The translations under genes and the position numbers were made by a program. Shown here piece after piece: positions 1 through 5,985 of a stretch of 34,249 nt of DNA. Below the pieces are notes generated by a model. It did not search any database and had not been told where the DNA came from. It worked only from the letters and a program-made list of their open reading frames with translations. Numbering within the stretch: the stretch's first letter is position 1; every line of letters starts with the position of its first letter. Source of the stretch: Parabacteroides hominis (GTDB taxonomy: Bacteria > Bacteroidota > Bacteroidia > Bacteroidales > Tannerellaceae); contig NZ_JACOOJ010000046.1 of the NCBI RefSeq assembly GCF_014287585.1, positions 1 through 34,249 on the forward strand. Reading direction: 5' to 3'.

Positions 1-384
1 TACCCGAACCTGTATGTGCAGGGTGGCGACTTGTTTGCGCGGATCGTGCCGGAGGATGCTGGCGAATGGGTCGGGCTGGCGTCGATGCCGATCGCGAGTT
101 CGGGCAAGGTGCGGAAGGGTCAGCGCGTGATTGTCCGTTTCAGCAATTACCCGGATCAGGAGTTCGGGATCGTGGAGGGGCGTGTGTTGTCCGTCTCGAT
201 GGTCCCGCTGGAAGACAATTACAGGGTGGAGATTGCCTTCCCCGTCGGACTGACCACCAATTACGGAATCTGTCTTCCTGTGGCGCAGGAAATGAAAGCC
301 ACGGCCGGAATCGTAACAGAAGAACTTCGTTTGATAGAGCGTTTCTTCCAGCCACTGAAAAAGATCTTGCGGGAAGGAATGTAA
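1..384 (+). CDS. HlyD-family membrane fusion protein, C-terminal fragment
   Basis: The reading frame is open from base 1 and ends at a TAA at 382-384, so the start lies outside the window; an internal GTG at 16 is not needed as a start. The visible 127 residues match the C-terminal beta-barrel and membrane-proximal part of periplasmic adaptor (HlyD/membrane fusion) subunits: a beta-rich stretch with GQRVIVRFSNYPDQEFGIVEG, then a V.I.FP.GL-type strand, a T.YG segment, and a basic amphipathic end. In Bacteroidales such proteins usually work with a peptidase-containing ABC exporter and an outer-membrane channel to export small peptides; that partner would lie upstream, outside this window. Family assignment is good; the exported substrate cannot be told. 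Confidence 0.75.
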   Translation, partial: YPNLYVQGGDLFARIVPEDAGEWVGLASMPIASSGKVRKGQRVIVRFSNYPDQEFGIVEGRVLSVSMVPLEDNYRVEIAFPVGLTTNYGICLPVAQEMKATAGIVTEELRLIERFFQPLKKILREGM

Positions 385-389
385 GTGGC

Positions 390-428
390 TTTCCGGGCGC
401 GAGGGATCAATTTTCCCCCTCCCGGAAG
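390..428 (+). repeat. Hairpin just upstream of the 435 start codon
   Basis: TTCCGGG at 391-397 pairs perfectly with CCCGGAA at 421-427 around a 23-nt loop. The stem ends seven bases before the ATG at 435. There is no T-run, so it looks more like a translation-modulating or mRNA-end structure than a classical terminator. Seen directly; function inferred. Confidence 0.4.
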
Positions 429-434
429 TTATTT

Positions 435-899
435 ATGAAAGAACAATTGATTGCGCTGTTTGGAGGCGCAAAACCTACCGTTCAAAAGTTTCATGAGTTT
501 TTAAATGGGATGCCTCTTGAAGAAAGGGGCATTTTTTTTGATCGTACCTTTGGCCTTGCTTTGTCCGGTTGGACAGGGTTAACGGTTCCTTATCGCCTGT
601 TTTTGATACGTTTGATCAAGAAAAACCGTCAGTTGTTTGTGGATTATGTCCGGCAAAAGACGGTGTTGGGTGAGTTTTTGTATGGGATGGACGAGTTAAA
701 TCTGTTCCTGAAAGTAGTCAATTTATGGATGCAACCGTATAAAAACCATAAATCTTCGTATACGGAAATTTCATTTTCTCTTTTGCTTACTTTTGATATG
801 AATGTGTCTGTCAAGTATTTGGCAGACAAAATCCGGTATGCGCGGATGGATTCGTACGATTTTGCCGACCTGATGGAGAAAAGCAGTGAGATGGAATAG
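435..899 (+). CDS. Hypothetical protein, 154 aa
   Basis: I do not recognise this family. A longer frame opens far upstream but overlaps the HlyD gene in another frame and reads as arginine/glycine-rich noise. The coherent protein begins at the ATG at 435 (MKEQLIALFGGAKP). It is mostly alpha-helical by composition, has no signal peptide or membrane span, and carries aromatic/basic stretches (FLIRLIKKNRQLFVDYVRQK) around residues 55-75. It lies 50 bases after the HlyD gene on the same strand, so it may belong to the same export operon, for example as an accessory or immunity-type protein. That role is inferred only from position. Confidence 0.6.
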   Translation: MKEQLIALFGGAKPTVQKFHEFLNGMPLEERGIFFDRTFGLALSGWTGLTVPYRLFLIRLIKKNRQLFVDYVRQKTVLGEFLYGMDELNLFLKVVNLWMQPYKNHKSSYTEISFSLLLTFDMNVSVKYLADKIRYARMDSYDFADLMEKSSEME

Positions 900-957
900 T
901 TGAAAGGTGAAAGTTGAAAGGTGAAAGTTGCGACAAGCGGTATTTCACCTTTCAACT
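900..957. repeat. 14-bp tandem duplication plus matching inverted copy
   Basis: TTGAAAGGTGAAAG occurs twice in tandem (900-913 and 914-927), the first copy overlapping the stop codon of the preceding gene by sequence. A 15-bp inverted copy lies at 943-957, so 912-926 and 943-957 form a perfect stem with a 16-nt loop. A short T-run (974-979) follows only after a gap. It may act as a transcript 3-prime end, but it also fits the short intergenic repeats seen elsewhere in this window. Confidence 0.6.
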
Positions 958-996
958 GTCTTGTCTCCCTGCTTTTTTAACAGTTTTCGGGCGCCA

Positions 997-1004
997 TATC
1001 TTTG
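997..1004 (+). promoter_or_regulatory. Bacteroidetes -7 box (TATCTTTG) for the HU-like gene
   Basis: TATCTTTGC matches the Bacteroidetes sigma-ABfr -7 consensus TAnnTTTG and lies 46 bases before the ATG at 1051, a normal leader length. The -33 region is only T-rich (974-979). The leader between box and start is AT-rich, as expected for highly translated Bacteroidales genes. Confidence 0.6.
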
Positions 1005-1050
1005 CAGTGTGATCAAAAACAAATTATTAATCATTTAAAAATTAAAGATT

Positions 1051-1497
1051 ATGGCATTGAAGTACAAATTGGTCCAGAAAAGGAATTTGGGAAAGGACCA
1101 GGATGAAAATCCAGAAAAGGTGTATGCACAGATGGTCAGTGGCGACTTGGTGACGTTTGAAGAACTGATTGAAGAAGTAGGTGACAGCACCGTTGCCGGG
1201 AGTGCCGGTGTAAAGGCTGTCTTGGATCGTGTGAATGTGGTTTTGGCTCGTCACTTGCGTAACGGGCGTCGTGTGAATGTGGGCGAATTGGGTACTTTTC
1301 GTCTGAACTTCGGATCGCAGGGTGTGGTTGGTTCCGATGATTTTAATACGGGACTAATCCGTGAACCCCGTGTGCGTTTCCTTCCAGGTAAGGCGTTGCG
1401 CACCATGAAAAGCCTTACAAGTTTCGAACGAATCGGACCGGAAACGGACGGACCGGACTCCGGAGGCGGAGAGGAAGAGAGACCGGGAGAACTTTAG
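1051..1497 (+). CDS. HU-related DNA-binding protein (Bacteroidales histone-like), 148 aa
   Basis: This belongs to the Bacteroidetes HU-related group of histone-like proteins. The IHF/HU fold covers about residues 1-120: an N-terminal strand (MALKYKLVQKRNLG), paired helices around 30-75, and the GRRVNVGELGTFRLNFGSQG beta arm at about 71-92. A Gly/Glu/Pro-rich tail then ends in GGGEEERPGEL. It is longer than the roughly 90-aa canonical HU because of the N-terminal strand and this tail. It likely binds DNA in the nucleoid, but its specific role is unknown. The same 11-residue tail ends the HU-like/DUF4469 protein at 22802-23560. A small membrane protein gene follows 41 bases later and may be co-transcribed. 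The promoter is at 997-1004. Confidence 0.85.
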   Translation: MALKYKLVQKRNLGKDQDENPEKVYAQMVSGDLVTFEELIEEVGDSTVAGSAGVKAVLDRVNVVLARHLRNGRRVNVGELGTFRLNFGSQGVVGSDDFNTGLIREPRVRFLPGKALRTMKSLTSFERIGPETDGPDSGGGEEERPGEL

Positions 1498-1525
1498 AAT
1501 TGACAATTGATAATTGACAATTGAA
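1498..1525. repeat. 14-bp AATTGACAATTGAt tandem repeat
   Basis: Two near-identical 14-bp units (1498-1511, 1512-1525) begin right after the stop codon of the HU-like gene. The unit is itself partly palindromic (AATTG/CAATT). A related AATTGGCAATTGTCAATT lies at 12447-12464. Confidence 0.65.
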
Positions 1526-1538
1526 AGGATCATAAATC

Positions 1539-1736
1539 ATGAAGAGGTTGACGGTTCAGTTGACGATGGCAATCCTGCTCACAATGAGCGGGATTGTTTT
1601 GCTCTTCTGCGGATTCTGGATCGATCCGCAGGGGAAGGTGGATAACAGCGTGTTGGTGGCTTTCGGGGAGATCAGCACGTTTGCGGGGGCGCTTTTTGGG
1701 GTGGACTACTCTTATAAATTAAGAATTAAGAATTAA
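1539..1736 (+). CDS. Small membrane protein, 65 aa
   Basis: This is a short hydrophobic protein with two predicted membrane-associated stretches: about residues 8-27 (MAILLTMSGIVLLFCGFWI) and a weaker one at 40-54 (AFGEISTFAGALFG). It resembles small hypothetical proteins that sit next to HU-like genes in Bacteroidales; I know no assigned function. It lies 41 bases downstream of the HU-like gene, so co-transcription is likely. Its last residues (KLRIKN) and stop codon are written by the AATTAAG tandem repeat at 1717-1736, so the natural C-terminus may have been overwritten by repeat insertion. Confidence 0.6.
   Translation: MKRLTVQLTMAILLTMSGIVLLFCGFWIDPQGKVDNSVLVAFGEISTFAGALFGVDYSYKLRIKN
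1717..1736. repeat. AATTAAG tandem repeat, 2.9 units
   Basis: Three heptamer units (AATTAAG AATTAAG AATTAA) overlap the 3-prime end of the 65-aa gene and supply its stop codon. The same repeat recurs at 8160-8179 and 12394-12420, each time at a stop codon. Confidence 0.75.
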
Positions 1737-1757
1737 AAAATGGTCTGAGAGTGCTGG

Positions 1758-1782
1758 AAAGTTCGTTCGCAGAAACTTTTTA
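1758..1782 (+). terminator. Weak terminator-like hairpin
   Basis: AAAGTT at 1758-1763 pairs with AACTTT at 1774-1779 and is followed by TTA. The stem is only six AT-rich pairs and the T-tract is short, so this is a weak candidate for the end of the HU-like transcript before the thrS promoter. Confidence 0.3.
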
Positions 1783-1814
1783 CCTAAAAGTTCTGTTTAA
1801 CAAAAAAAGAATGC

Positions 1815-1822
1815 TAAATTTG
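1815..1822 (+). promoter_or_regulatory. Bacteroidetes -7 box (TAAATTTG) for the thrS operon
   Basis: TAAATTTGC fits TAnnTTTG exactly and lies 40 bases upstream of the thrS ATG. No clear -33 element; TTCTG at 1791-1795 is at about the right distance. It probably drives thrS-infC-rpmI-rplT. Confidence 0.6.
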
Positions 1823-1861
1823 CATCCTGATTAATTTTTAGGAATTTATAGTGAACAGATT

Positions 1862-3817
1862 ATGATAAAGATTACATTTCCGGATAATTCCGTAAAAGAA
1901 TATGCCGAAGGAACGACCGCCATGCAGATTGCGGAAAGCATCAGTTCCCGTCTGGCACAGGAAGTTCTGGCAGCAAGCGTGAATGGTGAGATTTGGGACT
2001 TGACCCGTCCGATCAACCAGGATGCCGCCATCAAACTTTTCAAGTGGGAAGACGAGGAAGGTAAACATGCATTCTGGCACTCCAGTGCTCACTTGATGGC
2101 TGAAGCTTTGCAGGAATTATATCCCGGCATTAAGTTCGGTATCGGACCGGCTATTGAAAACGGGTTCTACTATGATGTGGATCCGGGTGAAGCAGTTATC
2201 AAAGAAGGCGATTTCCCTGCCGTCGAAGCAAAGATGCTCGAACTGGTAGCGAAGAAAGAGGAAATCAGACGCCAGGACATTTCGAAGGCAGATGCCATGA
2301 AAATGTTCGGTGACAGAGGCGAAGAGTATAAAACAGAGCTTATCAGCGAGTTGGAAGACGGTAAGATCACGACTTATACGCAAGGTTCGTTTACCGACCT
2401 GTGCCGTGGTCCTCACTTGCCGAATACTTCTTATTTGAAGGCTGTTAAAATAATGAGTGTCGCCGGTGCTTACTGGCGTGGTGACGAAAAGCGCAAACAG
2501 TTGGTCCGTCTGTATGGCATTACTTTCCCGAAGAAAAAGATGCTGGACGAATATCTGGCATTGATGGAAGAAGCTAAGAAACGCGACCACCGTAAGATCG
2601 GTAAAGAACTGGAGCTGTTTACATTCTCTACGGCGGTAGGAGCAGGGCTTCCGTTGTGGTTGCCGCGTGGCACGCAGTTGCGCCTGAAACTGGAAGATTT
2701 CTTGAAACGCATCCAGAAGAAATACGGTTACCAGCAGGTAATGACTCCGCATATCGGTGGCAAGCAGTTGTATGTGACTTCCGGCCACTACGCTAAATAC
2801 GGTAAGGACTCGTTCCAGCCGATCCATACTCCGCAGGAGGGTGAAGAGTTCTTGTTAAAACCGATGAACTGTCCTCACCACTGTGAAATATTCAAATCGT
2901 TCCCGCGTTCATACAAGGACCTGCCTCTGCGTTTCGCGGAGTTCGGAACTGTGTATCGTTATGAACAAAGCGGTGAGTTGCACGGTTTGACAAGGGTACG
3001 TGGCTTTACGCAGGATGATGCCCACCTGTTCTGTCGTCCCGACCAGTTGAAAGACGAGTTCCTTAAGGTGATGGATATTATCTTTATTATCTTTAAGGCT
3101 TTGGATTTTGAAAACTTTGAAGCACAGATTTCTTTGCGTGACAAGGTAAACCGGGATAAATATATCGGTTCGGAAGAAAACTGGGAAAAAGCCGAAAGCG
3201 CGATTATCGAAGCTTGTCAGGAGAAAGGCTTGAAAGCCAAGATCGAATATGGCGAAGCAGCTTTCTACGGTCCTAAACTGGACTTTATGGTGAAAGATGC
3301 CATCGGTCGCCGTTGGCAGTTGGGTACGATCCAGGTAGACTACAACCTGCCGGAACGTTTCGAACTGGAATATACGGGTGAAGACAATAAGAAACACCGT
3401 CCTGTTATGATCCACCGTGCACCGTTCGGTTCTATGGAACGTTTCGTTGCCGTGCTGATCGAACATACAGGTGGCAAGTTCCCGTTGTGGCTGACTCCGG
3501 ATCAGGTGTCGATCCTGCCGATCAGTGAGAAGTTCAACGATTATGCTTATGAGGTGAAACGTCAGCTCGAAGCCGAAGAACTGAGTGTTTTGGTTGATGA
3601 CCGTAATGAGAAAATCGGACGTAAAATCCGCGATACAGAATTGAAACGTATCCCTTACATGCTCATTGTCGGAGAGAAAGAAGCAGAAAATAATGAAGTT
3701 TCTGTAAGAAAACAGGGCGAAGGTGATAAAGGTTCGATGAAAATTGCTACCTTTGCAGCGCTTTTGAAAGGTGAGATAGAGGAACAAATGAATCACTGGA
3801 AGAAAGATAATAATTAA
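1862..3817 (+). CDS. thrS: Threonyl-tRNA synthetase
   Basis: Cytoplasmic class II aminoacyl-tRNA synthetase that charges tRNA-Thr and edits mischarged Ser-tRNA. The 651-aa length is normal. Domains in order: TGS (about 1-63); the N2 editing domain with its metal-type residues H73, H77 (HSSAH), C181 and H185 (CRGPH); the class II catalytic core (about 245-540), with the first zinc-type ligand C337 in [10 protein letters not shown]; and the C-terminal anticodon-binding domain (about 545-645), containing [13 protein letters not shown]. The ATG at 1862 gives a natural N-terminus (MIKITFPD), so no longer start is needed. It is the first gene of the conserved thrS-infC-rpmI-rplT cluster. Confidence 0.98.
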   Translation: MIKITFPDNSVKEYAEGTTAMQIAESISSRLAQEVLAASVNGEIWDLTRPINQDAAIKLFKWEDEEGKHAFWHSSAHLMAEALQELYPGIKFGIGPAIENGFYYDVDPGEAVIKEGDFPAVEAKMLELVAKKEEIRRQDISKADAMKMFGDRGEEYKTELISELEDGKITTYTQGSFTDLCRGPHLPNTSYLKAVKIMSVAGAYWRGDEKRKQLVRLYGITFPKKKMLDEYLALMEEAKKRDHRKIGKELELFTFSTAVGAGLPLWLPRGTQLRLKLEDFLKRIQKKYGYQQVMTPHIGGKQLYVTSGHYAKYGKDSFQPIHTPQEGEEFLLKPMNCPHHCEIFKSFPRSYKDLPLRFAEFGTVYRYEQSGELHGLTRVRGFTQDDAHLFCRPDQLKDEFLKVMDIIFIIFKALDFENFEAQISLRDKVNRDKYIGSEENWEKAESAIIEACQEKGLKAKIEYGEAAFYGPKLDFMVKDAIGRRWQLGTIQVDYNLPERFELEYTGEDNKKHRPVMIHRAPFGSMERFVAVLIEHTGGKFPLWLTPDQVSILPISEKFNDYAYEVKRQLEAEELSVLVDDRNEKIGRKIRDTELKRIPYMLIVGEKEAENNEVSVRKQGEGDKGSMKIATFAALLKGEIEEQMNHWKKDNN

Positions 3818-3850
3818 TTAACTAATAACGAGGAGAATAAATCTTTTTGA

Positions 3851-4465
3851 ATGAAGAATGACAGTCTGAAAGAACAGTATAGAATCAACGAACGTATTCG
3901 TGTTCGTGAAGTTCGTTTAGTAGGTGATAACGTAGAACAGGGGGTTTATCCTACTTCTCAGGCATTAAAGATGGCTGAAGATCAGGGGCTCGATCTGGTT
4001 GAAATTTCACCGAATGCTGCGCCCCCCGTTTGTAGAATTACTGATTATCAGAAATTCCTTTATCAACAGAAGAAGCGCCAGAAGGAACAGAAGGCGAAAT
4101 CAGTGAAAGTGATCGTGAAGGAGATCCGTTTCGGACCTCAGACCGACGATCATGATTACAACTTCAAGTTGAAACATGCTAAGGGATTTTTGGAAGAAGG
4201 AGCAAAAGTAAAAGCATATGTGTTCTTTAAAGGACGTTCCATTCTTTTCAAAGAGCAAGGAGAGGTTTTATTGCTTCGTTTTGCCAATGACTTGGAGGAA
4301 TACGGAAAGGTAGAACAATTACCGGTACTGGAAGGTAAACGTATGATCATCATGCTGACACCGAAGAAAGCCGCCGCTGCCGCCGCTCCCAAACCTGCCG
4401 TTTCAAAACCGGTAGTGAAGAAGGTGATCGTGACTCCCAAGCCTAAGACTGAAGAGTCTGAATAA
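3851..4465 (+). CDS. infC: Translation initiation factor IF-3
   Basis: IF-3 binds the 30S subunit, prevents premature 50S joining and checks start-codon pairing. Residues 1-85 are the N-terminal domain ([17 protein letters not shown], then [19 protein letters not shown]), and about 85-170 the C-terminal domain ([34 protein letters not shown]). An Ala/Pro/Lys-rich tail of about 30 residues follows, typical of Bacteroidetes IF-3. The ATG at 3851 comes directly after an in-frame TGA (3848-3850), so no upstream start is possible. The rare AUU-type autoregulatory start known from enterobacteria is therefore not used here. AGGAG at 3831-3835 is a possible but distant ribosome-binding site. Confidence 0.97.
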   Translation: MKNDSLKEQYRINERIRVREVRLVGDNVEQGVYPTSQALKMAEDQGLDLVEISPNAAPPVCRITDYQKFLYQQKKRQKEQKAKSVKVIVKEIRFGPQTDDHDYNFKLKHAKGFLEEGAKVKAYVFFKGRSILFKEQGEVLLLRFANDLEEYGKVEQLPVLEGKRMIIMLTPKKAAAAAAPKPAVSKPVVKKVIVTPKPKTEESE

Positions 4466-4481
4466 TAACAAAGAAAGAAAC

Positions 4482-4497
4482 CACCCGATAGAGGGTG
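4482..4497 (+). promoter_or_regulatory. Small hairpin between infC and rpmI
   Basis: CACCC (4482-4486) pairs with GGGTG (4493-4497) around a 6-nt loop, 31 bases before rpmI. No T-run follows. It could be a processing or regulatory element in the operon mRNA; evidence is slight. Confidence 0.3.
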
Positions 4498-4528
4498 TAA
4501 AGTTTAATAATTAAAACATATTTGGAAA

Positions 4529-4726
4529 ATGCCTAAGATGAAGACTAATTCCGGTGCCAAAAAAAGATTCGCTCTTACCGGAACAGGTAAAATCAAAAGA
4601 AAACACGCTTTTAAAAGTCACATTCTGACAAAGAAGACTACAAAGCAGAAGAGAAATCTTACTCACACAGGCTTGGTTGCCAGTGTAGACGTAAGCAACG
4701 TTAAGCAGTTGCTTGGTTTGAAGTAA
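4529..4726 (+). CDS. rpmI: 50S ribosomal protein L35
   Basis: 65-aa, highly basic ribosomal protein of the large subunit, at the family's normal length. It has the typical start [14 protein letters not shown], the central [20 protein letters not shown] block and a conserved short C-terminus (VKQLLGLK). It lies between infC and rplT in the standard order. The start at 4529 is fixed by the conserved MPKMKT N-terminus. Confidence 0.97.
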   Translation: MPKMKTNSGAKKRFALTGTGKIKRKHAFKSHILTKKTTKQKRNLTHTGLVASVDVSNVKQLLGLK

Positions 4727-4767
4727 TCTTTTTTAATTAAGCGAGTTTTACAAGATTTTTATTAACC

Positions 4768-4816
4768 GAATGTATTTAGCAAATAAGATCATCCGAGAGT
4801 GATGACGCTAACATTC
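4768..4816 (+). promoter_or_regulatory. Nested RNA fold in the rplT leader, candidate L20 autoregulatory element
   Basis: The 106-base rpmI-rplT gap holds three nested stems: GAATGT (4768-4773) with ACATTC (4811-4816), TAGC (4777-4780) with GCTA (4807-4810), and TCATC (4789-4793) with GATGA (4801-4805) around a 7-nt loop. The fold ends 16 bases before the rplT ATG. L20 is known to repress its operon by binding leader RNA in both Enterobacteria and Firmicutes, with unrelated structures. A comparable role here is an inference. Confidence 0.5.
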
Positions 4817-4832
4817 AAAACAGATTAGTATT

Positions 4833-5177
4833 ATGCCTAGATCAGTAAATCATGTTGCTTCAAGAGCAAAAAGAAAACGGATTTTAAAACTTACCCGTGG
4901 TTACTATGGTGCACGTAAGAACGTGTGGACCGTTGCAAAGAATACCTGGGAAAAAGGTTTGACTTATGCATTCCGTGACCGTCGTAACAAGAAACGTAAC
5001 TTCCGCGCATTGTGGATTCAGCGTATTAACGCTGCTGCCCGCCTGGAAGGTATGTCTTATTCTCGCCTGATGGGAGCTTTGCATGCAGCAGGTATCGAAA
5101 TCAACCGTAAAGTTCTTGCCGACCTGGCTATGAACCATCCGGAAGCTTTCAAAGCAATCGTTGCTAAAGTTAAGTAA
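4833..5177 (+). CDS. rplT: 50S ribosomal protein L20
   Basis: 114-aa basic protein needed early in 50S assembly. The sequence is collinear with the family: [20 protein letters not shown], then [20 protein letters not shown], the [20 protein letters not shown] helix, and the globular C-terminal half that includes [10 protein letters not shown]. In other bacteria the C-terminal half both contacts 23S rRNA and represses its own mRNA. It is the last gene of the operon; the intrinsic terminator at 5201-5230 follows. Confidence 0.98.
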   Translation: MPRSVNHVASRAKRKRILKLTRGYYGARKNVWTVAKNTWEKGLTYAFRDRRNKKRNFRALWIQRINAAARLEGMSYSRLMGALHAAGIEINRKVLADLAMNHPEAFKAIVAKVK

Positions 5178-5200
5178 TTGACAGTATATAGCAATTGGAA

Positions 5201-5230
5201 AAAGAGCTCTTGAATGGAGCTCTTTTTTTT
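5201..5230 (+). terminator. Intrinsic terminator of thrS-infC-rpmI-rplT
   Basis: AAAGAGCTC (5201-5209) pairs perfectly with GAGCTCTTT (5217-5225) around a 7-nt loop and runs into eight T. Located 24 bases after the rplT stop. Confidence 0.92.
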
Positions 5231-5240
5231 ATGTCAAAAG

Positions 5241-5272
5241 TTTGGTGGTTTCATTCCTATTGCTTATCTTTG
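5241..5272 (+). promoter_or_regulatory. Complete Bacteroidetes promoter in front of the ncRNA candidate
   Basis: TTTG at 5241-5244 (-33 type) is separated by 20 bases from TATCTTTG at 5265-5272 (-7 type). Both boxes match consensus with near-ideal spacing, the best promoter in the window. No convincing ORF starts downstream. Confidence 0.75.
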
Positions 5273-5277
5273 TGATA

Positions 5278-5515
5278 AGAAAAATGAGTTAGCCGCACAT
5301 GTTCGATTGGGAAACTCATCAGTTTATTTTAATTCCGAGACACAGCTCTTGTCGTCAATGGCGGGTCGCACCCTTCGGGGCATGCTTAGCACGGCGGATT
5401 ACAAAGATGGCAAAGCACTCAAATCCTGTCATACGGAGTTTGTTCATATCTACGGTGCGGCTTTCTTCACATAAGAGAGGCTTTTCCTTCGGGAAGGGTC
5501 TCTTCTTATTTTTGA
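5278..5515 (+). ncRNA. Candidate structured non-coding RNA, about 235 nt
   Basis: A promoter (5241-5272) and a strong terminator (5475-5515) bracket DNA with no credible gene. Long-range complementarity suggests a rod-like RNA: AAGAA (5277-5281) with TTCTT (5463-5467), AGCCGCAC (5291-5298) with GTGCGGCT (5455-5462), then AAACTC (5312-5317) with GAGTTT (5436-5441), leaving a symmetric 13/13 internal loop. A closing stem, central bubble and apical part recall 6S RNA, but I cannot confirm that family. tmRNA, RNase P RNA and SRP RNA were considered and their conserved motifs are absent. The two overlapping ORFs (5214-5474, 5299-5583) have noise-like composition, and the second runs through the terminator. 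Confidence 0.5.
5475..5515 (+). terminator. Intrinsic terminator of the ncRNA unit, possibly bidirectional
   Basis: A 13-bp stem including G-T pairs (5475-5487 with 5492-5504) is capped by a TTCG tetraloop and followed by CTTATTTTTG. It sits between the plus-strand unit and the minus-strand HTH gene that ends at 5530. Confidence 0.88.
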
Positions 5516-5529
5516 TAGTAGCCTGTTTC

Positions 5530-5847
5530 TTACAGGATTGTCACGCTGACTCGTTTCCCCAATCCCTGGAAGATTTTGTATAAGGTGGACAACTGTATAT
5601 CACATTTGCCATTTTCCAAGCGGGAAATATAACTTTTCTTCGTTCCTATTTTCTCTGCAAGTTGCTGTTGGGTGAGGCCGGCTTTCCGGCGTTCCTCTTT
5701 GAGGCGTTCGGCAAGGATGAATGCTTCCGCTTCTTGCTCGAACTGGTTGCGTGCAGGCGTACCCTTTGTTCTCGCATCTAAAGGCAACGATCTATAGAAC
5801 TCGATGTAATAAGTCTTATAAATTTCGATTATACGTTTATATTCCAT
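5530..5847 (-). CDS. XRE/HigA-type antitoxin with toxin-like N-terminus (likely fusion remnant)
   Basis: Residues 29-105 are a typical HigA-family antitoxin: GTPARNQFEQEAEAFILAER, then a helix-turn-helix (AGLTQQQLAEKIGTKKSYIS, about 56-75) and ENGKCDIQLSTLYKIFQGLG. Antitoxins of this type normally begin with a short acidic helix ahead of the GTP motif. Here residues 1-28 (MEYKRIIEIYKTYYIEFYRS, then LPLDARTK) instead look like the first strand and helix of a HigB/RelE-type toxin. No toxin gene lies next to it. The simplest reading is that a deletion removed most of the toxin and the start of the antitoxin, joining the two in frame near residue 28. The HTH could still bind DNA. Fusion is my inference; the HTH is clear. 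Confidence 0.75.
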   Translation of the reverse strand: MEYKRIIEIYKTYYIEFYRSLPLDARTKGTPARNQFEQEAEAFILAERLKEERRKAGLTQQQLAEKIGTKKSYISRLENGKCDIQLSTLYKIFQGLGKRVSVTIL

Positions 5848-5868
5848 AGCTAAGATTTTTGTTTGTAA

Positions 5869-5899
5869 TTGGAAATGTTAACTAATTAATTTACTTTTG
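5869..5899 (+). promoter_or_regulatory. Candidate promoter for the GH20-GH92 genes
   Basis: TTGG at 5869-5872 lies 19 bases before TACTTTTG (5892-5899), which fits TAnnTTTG. The ATG of the GH20 gene is 87 bases downstream. A weaker TATATTTA lies closer, at about 5942-5949. Confidence 0.5.
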
Positions 5900-5985
5900 C
5901 AACTAATCCGTAGTAAAAAAGAGATCGTCTGTTTTTTCTTTGTATATTTACCCACCAAGAATCAAACACACTAAACTAAATATTT

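Noticed and set aside
66..434. Upstream extension of the 154-aa ORF
   Set aside because: It overlaps the HlyD gene in another frame and is Arg/Gly-rich noise; the coherent protein starts at 435.
3841..3850. Non-ATG start for infC as in enterobacteria
   Set aside because: An in-frame TGA at 3848-3850 directly precedes the ATG at 3851.
5278..5515. tmRNA, RNase P RNA or SRP RNA
   Set aside because: Conserved motifs of these RNAs are not present and the length does not fit.
5214..5583. Two overlapping small ORFs after rplT
   Set aside because: They overlap each other, one begins within the terminator and the other runs through one, and neither resembles a known family.
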